NCBI RefSeq assembly: GCF_019891395.1
Contig: NZ_CP078143.1
Coordinates: 1,030,001 to 1,094,000, forward strand
Length of the DNA stretch: 64,000 nt
Reading direction: 5' to 3'
Origin: Nitratireductor kimnyeongensis
GTDB lineage: Bacteria; Pseudomonadota; Alphaproteobacteria; Rhizobiales; Rhizobiaceae
Below the pieces are notes generated by a model. The model made no database searches. It was not told where the DNA came from and worked only from the letters and a program-made list of their open reading frames with translations. This document shows, one piece after another, positions 57,657 to 64,000 of the stretch (its first letter is position 1; each line of letters begins with the position of its first letter). The position numbers were made by a program, and so were the translations under genes.

Positions 57657-58652
57657 ATGCCGTCAAGAAAACGCGCGGGACGCAGCTTCAGTCGCCGCTT
57701 CATATTGTTTGCGCTTTTCATCGTTCTGGCGATCCTGGCCTATACCGGCGCATGGTTCTATGCCGCCGACACGCTGGAACGCCGCACCATAACGGCAATC
57801 GAGAATTTGAATGTGGGCCCTCAGCGGGCAAATTGCGAAGAACCTACGGCCCGCGGCTATCCCTTCCGCATTGGCCTGTTCTGCCGAAGTGTCTTCTATG
57901 AGGACGCCAAGAACGGTGTTTCCATTAGCGCTGGTGCCTTCCGTTCCGCAGCACAGATCTACCAGCCGATGCGCACGGTGGGTGAGTTGGATGGGCCCGC
58001 ACGCATTGCGACACCCTATCTCCCAGCCATCGAGGCGGGCTGGGAAAACATGCGCGTCAGCGCGCGCCTCACGGCAAGCCTGCCAGAACGCATTTCCAGC
58101 GAAGCTAAGAATGTTGTGCTGACACTGGACGATGAGAGCCGCCAGCCGATTGCCCGGGCAGAAACGCTTCAGGCGCACGCGAGGCAGAACGGAAACGATC
58201 TCGACATCGCCCTCATTTCAGAGGCTCTGACAATCGATTCAGGACTTACAAACGGCAGCGTGATCCCGGCCTTCAATGGCGAATTGCTCGTGACCGTCGA
58301 CAACGGCGTATCGCTGGCCGGCTTCGACGCGCCCGGACTGCGGGGCCGTTCAGGCACAATTGAGAAACTCAGCCTCAAAATAGCGGGCGAGGAGGCCGGC
58401 CTCATCCTGAAAGGACCGATCCATATCGCAGACAATGGCTTGATTGATGCCGAATTGCGGGTAACGGTCAACGAACCCCGGAAGATTGCACAGCTGGTTG
58501 GCGAGATCCTGCCGGAAAAGCGTGACGAGATCGCTGGAATAACTGCGGGGCTCGCCAATCTCGGCACGGCGCCGACCCTGCCGGTGAACATCCGCCAGGG
58601 CCGCGTTTTCGTCGGCTTTCTGCCGCTTGGGTCAATCCCGCCCGTGCAGTAG
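57657..58652 (+). CDS. DUF2125 domain-containing protein
   Basis: 331-aa envelope protein with an N-terminal membrane helix (about residues 16-38, FILFALFIVLAILAYTGAWF) and a long beta-rich periplasmic DUF2125 domain. Two cysteines (ANCEEP and LFCRSV) flank GYPFRIG and could form a disulfide. Function unknown. Ends 3 bp before the tyrC stop codon. Its neighbours (ChaC-like gene and tyrC) are unrelated. Confidence 0.9.
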   Translation: MPSRKRAGRSFSRRFILFALFIVLAILAYTGAWFYAADTLERRTITAIENLNVGPQRANCEEPTARGYPFRIGLFCRSVFYEDAKNGVSISAGAFRSAAQIYQPMRTVGELDGPARIATPYLPAIEAGWENMRVSARLTASLPERISSEAKNVVLTLDDESRQPIARAETLQAHARQNGNDLDIALISEALTIDSGLTNGSVIPAFNGELLVTVDNGVSLAGFDAPGLRGRSGTIEKLSLKIAGEEAGLILKGPIHIADNGLIDAELRVTVNEPRKIAQLVGEILPEKRDEIAGITAGLANLGTAPTLPVNIRQGRVFVGFLPLGSIPPVQ

Positions 58653-58655
58653 CGC

Positions 58656-59591
58656 TTAAGGCTTCTCGGGATGCGCCAACGCGTGCCGGCCGAAGTCCGG
58701 CACGTCGATATCCTGGCCCGCCTCGATGATCGACCGTCGGATCGCGCGCGTCCGGGTAAACATCTCGAAGAGTTTGTCGCCATCGCCCCATCTGATCGCG
58801 CGTTGAAGCGCGGAGAGGTCTTCGGAAAAGCGTGCGAGCATCTCCAGAATGGCATCGCTGTTGTGCAGGCACACGTCCCGCCACATGGTCGGATCGGAAG
58901 CTGCGAGACGCGTGAAGTCACGGAAACCGGAGGCCGAATACTTGATGACTTCCGACTTGGTGACCGCTTCCAGATCATCCGCAGTGCCGACGATATTGTA
59001 GGCTATGATGTGCGGCAGGTGCGAAACGATGGCGAGCACCATATCGTGATGCTGCGGATCCATGATGTCGACCATGGCACCACACCGTTCCCAGAAGGCC
59101 GTCAGAAGCGAGAGCGCATCGGAATTGGTATCGGGAAGCGGCGTCAGAATGCACCAGCGCCCTTCAAAAAGATCGGCGAAACCGGCATCCGGACCGGAAT
59201 CCTCCGTGCCCGCGATCGGATGCCCAGGAATGAAATGAACGTGCTCGGGCAGATACGGCTCCATCTGCGCAATCACCGACGCCTTGGTCGAACCGACATC
59301 CGTGACGATCGCCCCCGGTTTCAACCCTGGTGCGATGGCTTGCGCTATCGCACCGGAAGCGCCGACGGGAACCGAGACGATCACCAGATCGGCATCCCGC
59401 ACTGCTTCGGCCGGATCCTGTTCATAGATATTGCCCAATTCCAGTTCGCGCGCTCTGGAAAGAGTCTTTTCGCTCCGGCTCGAAATGGCGACGGTTGCAG
59501 CAAGACCGCCATGTCTTATCGCCCGCGCCAGCGAGGAACCGATCAGGCCGATGCCGACCAGCGCGATCTTTTCAAAAAGTGGGTCAGGCAC
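58656..59591 (-). CDS. tyrC: Prephenate/arogenate dehydrogenase (TyrC)
   Basis: NAD(P)-dependent oxidative decarboxylation in tyrosine synthesis. Rossmann motif VGIGLIGSSLARAI, then VTDVGSTKASV and GHPIAGTEDSGPDAG, with the catalytic His in the latter. 311 aa. Starts 3 bp after hisC, so the two are coupled; their products act in successive aromatic amino-acid steps if HisC serves as aromatic aminotransferase. Confidence 0.95.
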   Translation of the reverse strand: MPDPLFEKIALVGIGLIGSSLARAIRHGGLAATVAISSRSEKTLSRARELELGNIYEQDPAEAVRDADLVIVSVPVGASGAIAQAIAPGLKPGAIVTDVGSTKASVIAQMEPYLPEHVHFIPGHPIAGTEDSGPDAGFADLFEGRWCILTPLPDTNSDALSLLTAFWERCGAMVDIMDPQHHDMVLAIVSHLPHIIAYNIVGTADDLEAVTKSEVIKYSASGFRDFTRLAASDPTMWRDVCLHNSDAILEMLARFSEDLSALQRAIRWGDGDKLFEMFTRTRAIRRSIIEAGQDIDVPDFGRHALAHPEKP

Positions 59592-59594
59592 AAC

Positions 59595-60695
59595 TCAGCT
59601 TTCCATGAAATCCTTGAGCGCGGCAACGACGCCGCGATTGGCCTCTTCCGTGCCGATCGTCAGACGCAATGCATTGGGGAACCCATAAGGCACCACCCTG
59701 CGCAGTATATAACCGCGAGATCCGAGAAAAGCGTCCGCATCGGCTGCCGACTTGCCGCCATTCTCGGGGAAATGGATCAGCAGAAAATTGCCGACGCTGG
59801 GAGTGATGCGAAGACCGAGCTTACCAAGTTCCTCGACCAGCCAGGCACTCCAGGTTTCGTTGTGCGCAACAGCCCGTTCCACATGCGCCTTGTCGCGGAT
59901 TGCGGCTGCGCCCGCCTCAATGGCCAACGCATTGACATTGAAGGGACCGCGCACCCTGTTCACCGCATCCACCACATGAGCCGGCGCATACATCCAGCCG
60001 ATGCGGAGCGCTGCCATGCCGTGAATCTTGGAGAATGTGCGCGTCATCACGACATTCTCACTCGACGAAACCAGCTCAATGCCCGACTCGTAATCATTGC
60101 GGCGCACATATTCGGCATAGGCCGCATCCAGAACGAGCAGCACATTCTTCGGCAGACCCGCCTGCAGACGGCGCACCTCATCCACCGGCAGATAGGTGCC
60201 GGTCGGGTTGTTGGGATTGGCAAGAAACACAATGCGCGTCTTGTCCGTCACCGCCGCCAGAATGGCATCGACGTCCGCACGCTCATTGTCTTCCTTCACC
60301 ACCACCGGCTTGCCACCTGCGGCCAGCGTCTGGATACGGTAGACAAGAAAACCGTGTTCAGTGAAAACCGCCTCGTCACCGGGCTTGATATAGGTCTGCG
60401 CGAGCAGGCCAAGAAGCTCATCGGACCCGTTGGAGCAAAGAATGTTGGCCGGGTTCAGCCCGTGCATCTCTGCAATGGCATTACGCAGCTTTGCGGCCGA
60501 TCCGTCCGGATAGAGCTCAAGATGCCCCATCGCTTTGGAAATCGCCTCGGCAGCCGCAGGCGAGGGCCCGAGCGGAGATTCGTTCGAGGAGAGCTTCCAC
60601 ACCTTCGTTGCACCCGGAGCGCTTTCGCGACCGGGCATATAAGCGGCGATATCCATGACACCGGGCTTCGGTTCGGGACGGACGGACGTGCTCAT
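59595..60695 (-). CDS. hisC: Histidinol-phosphate/aromatic aminotransferase
   Basis: PLP aminotransferase of class I/II (HisC family). The PLP lysine is in [15 protein letters not shown], with [10 protein letters not shown] at the N-terminus and NPNNPTGT. 366 aa. In alphaproteobacteria the copy next to tyrC is often the aromatic or broad-range aminotransferase, with a second hisC elsewhere; I cannot tell from sequence whether histidine is its main pathway. Divergent from metA. Confidence 0.93.
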   Translation of the reverse strand: MSTSVRPEPKPGVMDIAAYMPGRESAPGATKVWKLSSNESPLGPSPAAAEAISKAMGHLELYPDGSAAKLRNAIAEMHGLNPANILCSNGSDELLGLLAQTYIKPGDEAVFTEHGFLVYRIQTLAAGGKPVVVKEDNERADVDAILAAVTDKTRIVFLANPNNPTGTYLPVDEVRRLQAGLPKNVLLVLDAAYAEYVRRNDYESGIELVSSSENVVMTRTFSKIHGMAALRIGWMYAPAHVVDAVNRVRGPFNVNALAIEAGAAAIRDKAHVERAVAHNETWSAWLVEELGKLGLRITPSVGNFLLIHFPENGGKSAADADAFLGSRGYILRRVVPYGFPNALRLTIGTEEANRGVVAALKDFMES

Positions 60696-60820
60696 TGAAT
60701 GGTCCTGTTTTGAAAAACGGTTGAACGGATCCTCGACCCTACGGAGAAAATCCGTCCGTTGCTTTAGACCATGACGGCGATTGACGCAAAGAAAACACCG
60801 TCCTAAATAAAGCTCTCTAC

Positions 60821-60876
60821 TCGTGGTGATTTGGCCGGTCGGCTTGCAGCCACGTAAAACAATTCGCTAAAAGGCC
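60821..60876 (+). promoter_or_regulatory. SAM-II riboswitch (metA/SAM-alpha RNA)
   Basis: The SAM-II consensus is plain: CGTGGTGATTTGG, then CGGCTTGCAGCCACG closing stem P1 (CGTGG 60822-60826 with CCACG 60850-60854), the AAAC linker, and TCGCTAAAAGG of the pseudoknot 3' side. It is about 70 bases before metA, where this RNA is found across alphaproteobacteria. It binds S-adenosylmethionine and lowers metA expression. Confidence 0.95.
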
Positions 60877-60896
60877 GTGCGAAGCAGAATTTGCTG

Positions 60897-60929
60897 AGAC
60901 CGGTCGCGATTTCGCCGCCGGTCTTTTTT
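60897..60929 (+). terminator. Intrinsic terminator between the SAM-II riboswitch and metA
   Basis: AGACCGG (60897-60903) pairs with CCGGTCT (60918-60924), followed by six T, and the stem may extend through GCGA/TCGC in the loop. It lies between aptamer and start codon; CCGGTC at 60835-60840 within the aptamer is complementary to the left arm, so an antiterminator is possible. Confidence 0.8.
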
Positions 60930-60943
60930 GTTGGAGCAAAACG

Positions 60944-61864
60944 ATGCCGATCAAGATCCCCGACCAACTTCCCGCCCGCGATATTCTCGTGCGTGAAGGT
61001 GTGTCCGTGATGGACGAACAGACCGCGCTGCGGCAGGACGTCCGCCCTCTCCAGATCGGGCTCCTCAATCTCATGCCCAACAAAATCCGGACCGAGACCC
61101 AGTTTGCCCGTCTCATCGGCGCCTCACCACTCCAGGTGGAGTTGACCCTCGTGCGCATCGGCAACCATCGCGCCAAGAACACTCCGGAAGAGCATCTCAT
61201 TTCCTTCTATGAGACCTGGGAGGAAGTGCGTCACCGCAAGTTCGATGGTTTCATTATAACCGGTGCGCCCATCGAGCTTTTGCCTTTCGAGGAAGTTACC
61301 TACTGGAAAGAGCTGGAAGAAATTCTGGACTGGACGCTGACCAACGTCCACTCCTCCTTTTATATTTGTTGGGGAGCCATGGCGGCTGCCTGGCATTTCC
61401 ACCGCATTCCCAAATACACACTCGAGAAAAAAGCGTTCGGCGTGTTCCGGCACCGCAACAACGCGCCTGCCTCACCTTTCCTGGCTGGCTTCTCGGACGA
61501 TTTTGCAATTCCCGTTTCGCGGTGGACCGAAGTCCGCTCTTCAGACATTCCTACTGACCGTGGCCTTCAGGTGATCATGGAATCGGATGTCACCGGCCCA
61601 TGTCTCCTGACGGAAGATTCCGGCAATCGGCTCTATATGTTCAACCACATCGAATACGATTCCACCTCGCTCAAGGAGGAATACGACCGCGATGTTGCAG
61701 GGGGAACCGAGATAGCCGTCCCGCATGGATATTACCCGGACGACGATCCGAGCCGTCCGCCACTCAACCGCTGGCGTTCACATGCGCACCTGCTCTTCGG
61801 CAACTGGATTAATCAGGTTTATCAGTCGACGCCTTATGAGCTTGAACAGATCGGTCAGCGCTAG
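60944..61864 (+). CDS. metAA: Homoserine O-acetyltransferase (MetA family)
   Basis: Acylates homoserine in methionine synthesis. MetA-family active-site Cys lies in [14 protein letters not shown] and the His in FNHIEYD; 306 aa. Residue 111 is Glu (GAPIELLPF); in characterised MetA proteins Glu111 goes with acetyl-CoA and Gly111 with succinyl-CoA, so acetyltransferase is more likely although such genes are often labelled succinyltransferase. GGAG precedes the ATG by 8 bases. Controlled by the upstream SAM-II riboswitch and terminator. Confidence 0.95.
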   Translation: MPIKIPDQLPARDILVREGVSVMDEQTALRQDVRPLQIGLLNLMPNKIRTETQFARLIGASPLQVELTLVRIGNHRAKNTPEEHLISFYETWEEVRHRKFDGFIITGAPIELLPFEEVTYWKELEEILDWTLTNVHSSFYICWGAMAAAWHFHRIPKYTLEKKAFGVFRHRNNAPASPFLAGFSDDFAIPVSRWTEVRSSDIPTDRGLQVIMESDVTGPCLLTEDSGNRLYMFNHIEYDSTSLKEEYDRDVAGGTEIAVPHGYYPDDDPSRPPLNRWRSHAHLLFGNWINQVYQSTPYELEQIGQR

Positions 61865-61949
61865 CAAACGCACACCGCTCCTTTCGCCCGATAGGTTACC
61901 AGACGCGCGATAAAAGCAGCGGGTCGAGAAGGAGCGACTGCTCGGAATA

Positions 61950-62000
61950 CAACTTATTATTGCATATTATAATAATACACTAAAAAATTTAAGACAGTGA
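61950..62000 (+). promoter_or_regulatory. AT-rich control region upstream of the omptin gene
   Basis: About 45 bases are almost only A and T, with repeated TATTAT/ATAATA palindromes around 61955-61977, in a GC-rich chromosome. It lies 60-100 bp before the omptin start and probably holds its promoter and a binding site for a regulator of AT-rich DNA (MucR-like; inference). A hairpin GAGCTT/AAGCTC follows at 62008-62025. Confidence 0.45.
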
Positions 62001-62051
62001 TTTGATTGAGCTTTTTCAGAAGCTCTTGATTTCGACAATGGATAGCAACCG

Positions 62052-63017
62052 ATGCACAAGTTTTTCATTTCTACAGCTTTTTTAATTTCCGTTCTGCCGA
62101 CATCGGCTCCTGCGGCCGATCTCGCAATCCCCGACAGGCTGGAGGTGACCTCGCAGGACCATGCAGTCACCTTCATCGGAGGCGTGGGCTACACGTTTCT
62201 CGAGGCTGAAGAGATCGTCTACGATTCTGCCGGAAATCGCATCAGCGCGCTTTTCTGGGAGAGTGAAGCGCCTGTGCTGACCGGGGGCTTACGTGCGCGC
62301 CTTGCAGGCCCATGGACATTGACGGCCAATGCGACAGTAGGGTTATCCGGGAACAGCCGAATGGAGGATTACGATTGGCTCGATGCGTCGCCGAGCTATG
62401 CCTTCAACGACTGGAGCGATCGCTCCGTTCACCCTGATACGGATCTAGACCATTATTTCATCGGTGATATCGCACTCGGGCGGGATTTCGAGGTCCGGGA
62501 TTCGATGACTCTCAATCTGCACGGCGGCTTCAAGTATACAGATGTCAAATGGACCACTTTCGGCGGATCATTTGTCTACAGCGAAGAAGGTTTCCGTGAC
62601 GAACAGGGCGATTTCCGCGACGGTGAACGCGGCATCTCTTACCAACAGAAGTTTCCCGGAGTGTTTATTGGAGCAGAAGCCACTTCAAGGCACAAAGGCT
62701 GGACCTTTTCCCTCCAGGCACGTGGCGGTCTGAATTTCAAGGTCGAGGACGAAGATCACCACTGGTCGCGCGACCTGCGATTCAACGGTGATTTTGGCAC
62801 CCTGCCATTCGTGTCCTTATCTGGACGCGTAGAACACAGCATCAACGGGAATGCGAGCCTGTTTCTCGCTGGAAGCTTTGATCAACACTTTGATAGAATA
62901 GGCGATGTGCGGATTTCGGAAATCGCTTCGGGCGCACCGCTCGAAGCGATCCGAAATAGTGGGGGCCTGGGGTTCCGTGCAATCACGCTCTCTGGCGGTT
63001 TCAAGATGAGGTTCTGA
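62052..63017 (+). CDS. Omptin family outer membrane protease
   Basis: Outer-membrane beta-barrel aspartic-type protease, like OmpT and Pla. After a 22-residue signal peptide the omptin pattern is clear: MEDYDWLD with D106 and D108 (OmpT D83/D85), RSVHPDTDLDHY, the loop GGSFVYSEEGFRDEQGDF, and DEDHHW with D235 and H237 (OmpT D210/H212). It ends in FKMRF with a terminal Phe typical of BAM substrates. 321 aa. All four catalytic residues are intact. It stands alone behind an AT-rich promoter. Confidence 0.95.
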   Translation: MHKFFISTAFLISVLPTSAPAADLAIPDRLEVTSQDHAVTFIGGVGYTFLEAEEIVYDSAGNRISALFWESEAPVLTGGLRARLAGPWTLTANATVGLSGNSRMEDYDWLDASPSYAFNDWSDRSVHPDTDLDHYFIGDIALGRDFEVRDSMTLNLHGGFKYTDVKWTTFGGSFVYSEEGFRDEQGDFRDGERGISYQQKFPGVFIGAEATSRHKGWTFSLQARGGLNFKVEDEDHHWSRDLRFNGDFGTLPFVSLSGRVEHSINGNASLFLAGSFDQHFDRIGDVRISEIASGAPLEAIRNSGGLGFRAITLSGGFKMRF

Positions 63018-63039
63018 GCACACCCAGGCCCAGCGGATT

Positions 63040-63375
63040 TCACGCTTCTTGGAATGTGATCAGAACATCGCTTGCCTTATGGCCGGGATCGACCCCGTCT
63101 ATTAGCAGGATATCGCCGTCCGAATGGTCACTGCGCAGGCGTTTGATGGCTTCATACGCCTGCGATATGTACCAGTCTTCAGCCTTCTGGCGACTAGGGA
63201 AGGCGATCACGATCAGGTCGCCCTCCCAGTTCCCTTCCCTCACATCCGGTTGGGCACCATGAATGATGAATTGCCCGCCAAACGGCTCCAGTGTTTCATC
63301 GATACGCTCCAGATACTCGATGATGGCCGGGCCGACGACCACATTGCGAAGATGACCTATGGCGTAAGCTGGCAC
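63040..63375 (-). CDS. DUF1330 domain-containing protein
   Basis: Small dimeric ferredoxin-like fold protein (DUF1330), 111 aa, function unknown. Matches are PAYAIGHLRNVVVGP at the start, LEPFGGQFIIHG, DLIVIAFPSRQKAEDWY. The GTG at 63375 is chosen because AGAGGAG lies 8 bases upstream; longer frames begin at 63414 and 63486 but lack family similarity. Convergent with the omptin gene, 22 bp apart. It lies 82 bp after the nitronate monooxygenase gene on the same strand. Confidence 0.87.
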   Translation of the reverse strand: MPAYAIGHLRNVVVGPAIIEYLERIDETLEPFGGQFIIHGAQPDVREGNWEGDLIVIAFPSRQKAEDWYISQAYEAIKRLRSDHSDGDILLIDGVDPGHKASDVLITFQEA

Positions 63376-63457
63376 GGACGGCACTCCTCTCTCAGAAACT
63401 GTTCGAGAGCACATTGGAGCGCCTTCCGAATGAAACCAATTACCCCTGAGGTAAACG

Positions 63458-64000
63458 TTATCCTCGCAGGAGTTTCTCGGCATCACGGGCCAGTTTGACG
63501 GTCAGTTCACCAGCCGGCATCGGCGCGGAAAGAGCCGCAGCCTGCCCCGCCCAGAGCGGCGAAAAATCACTCACACCCGCCTTCTCGGCAGCCGCACGCA
63601 ACGGGCCCACTGCAGCCGTTGCCAATGGGAAAGCGGGAGCCTCCTCACTTATCGGCCCCACTTCGGAGACGAAGCGGTTCAGCAGTCCTCGGGCTGGACG
63701 CCCGGTGAACACATTGGTGAGCACCGTGCGGTCGTCCCGAGCCAGCGCAAGGGCATCCCGATGCCCCGGACTGGTGAGCGCTTCTGGCGATTGCAGATAT
63801 GCCGTGCCCACCTGCACCGCTGAAGCACCAAGCATGAAGCAGGCGGCCACCGCCCGGCCATCGGAGATACCACCTGCCGCAATCACCGGAACGGAGACCG
63901 CATCGACCACCTGCGGCACCAAAGCCAATGTCCCCGGCTGCGTAGCAATATTCGGTTCGAGGAAGACGCCTCGATGCCCTCCGGCTTCCGCGCCCTGTGC
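63458..64000 (-). CDS. Nitronate monooxygenase, C-terminal part (5' end beyond the window)
   Basis: FMN enzyme that oxidises nitronates (2-nitropropane dioxygenase family). The frame is open to the right edge and includes the FMN/active-site motif AQGAEAGGHRG at the edge, then VIAAGGISDGRAVAAC and GASAVQVGTAYL. About 180 residues are visible; the N-terminal part with start codon lies outside. Stop at 63458. Confidence 0.93.
   Translation of the reverse strand, partial: AQGAEAGGHRGVFLEPNIATQPGTLALVPQVVDAVSVPVIAAGGISDGRAVAACFMLGASAVQVGTAYLQSPEALTSPGHRDALALARDDRTVLTNVFTGRPARGLLNRFVSEVGPISEEAPAFPLATAAVGPLRAAAEKAGVSDFSPLWAGQAAALSAPMPAGELTVKLARDAEKLLRG

Noticed and set aside
58671..60698. Very long plus-strand open frame across tyrC and hisC
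   Set aside because: 675 codons, but exactly opposite two conserved enzymes and rich in His/Arg as expected from reversed codons.
61969..62176. Minus-strand frame over the omptin start
   Set aside because: Overlaps the signal peptide region of a confident gene and the AT-rich promoter; no support.

Overview
The window is a stretch of alphaproteobacterial chromosome, most probably from the order Hyphomicrobiales (Rhizobiales) and close to Phyllobacteriaceae/Mesorhizobium-type bacteria. This rests on gene content and order known from that group: lysC-ptsP-prfA-prmC-DUF4167 next to clpB; comF-grxC-nitrilase-DUF1178; argJ-GNAT-mutT beside a parvulin and secA; etfB-etfA-hbd near a PduO adenosyltransferase and a HIG1-type small protein; argH-lptM-lysA-TIGR02302; ftsE-ftsX with plsC; tyrC-hisC beside metA with a SAM-II riboswitch. 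Base composition is GC-rich, gene density is high, and GTG starts and 4- to 8-base overlaps are common. I see no insertion sequence, phage gene, CRISPR array or rRNA operon.

Layout. 1-2.2 kb: two convergent cell-wall enzymes (M23 peptidase, cut by the window edge; YkuD L,D-transpeptidase). 2.4-11.9 kb, minus strand: clpB, then DUF4167, prmC, prfA, ptsP and lysC. 12-19.4 kb: ubiG; the comF-grxC-CN hydrolase-DUF1178 operon; a methyltransferase; an orphan Flp pilin with a small companion gene; mutT-GNAT-argJ. 19.5-28.7 kb: parvulin, secA, a polysaccharide flippase with a CelD/FemAB-like acetyltransferase, and a FadE-type acyl-CoA dehydrogenase. 28.7-34.1 kb, minus strand: 3-hydroxyacyl-CoA dehydrogenase, electron transfer flavoprotein, rhomboid protease, PduO adenosyltransferase, HIG1 protein, SDR. 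34-41.7 kb: membrane proteins, gluQRS, a DNA glycosylase, an HNH nuclease, dsbB, a DedA-like protein, tRNA-Leu(CAA) and an acyl-CoA ligase.

41.7-45.3 kb holds a c-di-GMP module: a membrane GGDEF-EAL protein preceded by a secreted, cysteine-free protein of molybdopterin-oxidoreductase type. Next to it is a QueD-like protein without the usual catalytic cysteine. 45.4-51.8 kb: TlpA, then argH-lptM-lysA and the large glutamine-rich TIGR02302 protein. 51.9-57.6 kb: response regulator, hpt, an unknown membrane protein, then ftsE-ftsX-ydcF-plsC. 57-64 kb: a ChaC-like cyclotransferase, DUF2125, tyrC-hisC, metA under a SAM-II riboswitch with a terminator, an omptin protease behind an AT-rich promoter, a DUF1330 protein, and a nitronate monooxygenase cut by the right edge.

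Most of the window is housekeeping: translation termination (prfA, prmC), nitrogen-PTS signalling, amino-acid synthesis (lysC, lysA, argJ, argH, tyrC, hisC, metA), protein export and folding, and fatty-acid oxidation, where the FadE-type dehydrogenase would pass electrons to EtfAB and hbd would act two steps later. The best candidates for less described biology are the GGDEF-EAL/molybdopterin-like pair, the cysteine-less QueD homologue, the omptin with its AT-rich control region, and the attenuator architecture of the metA riboswitch.
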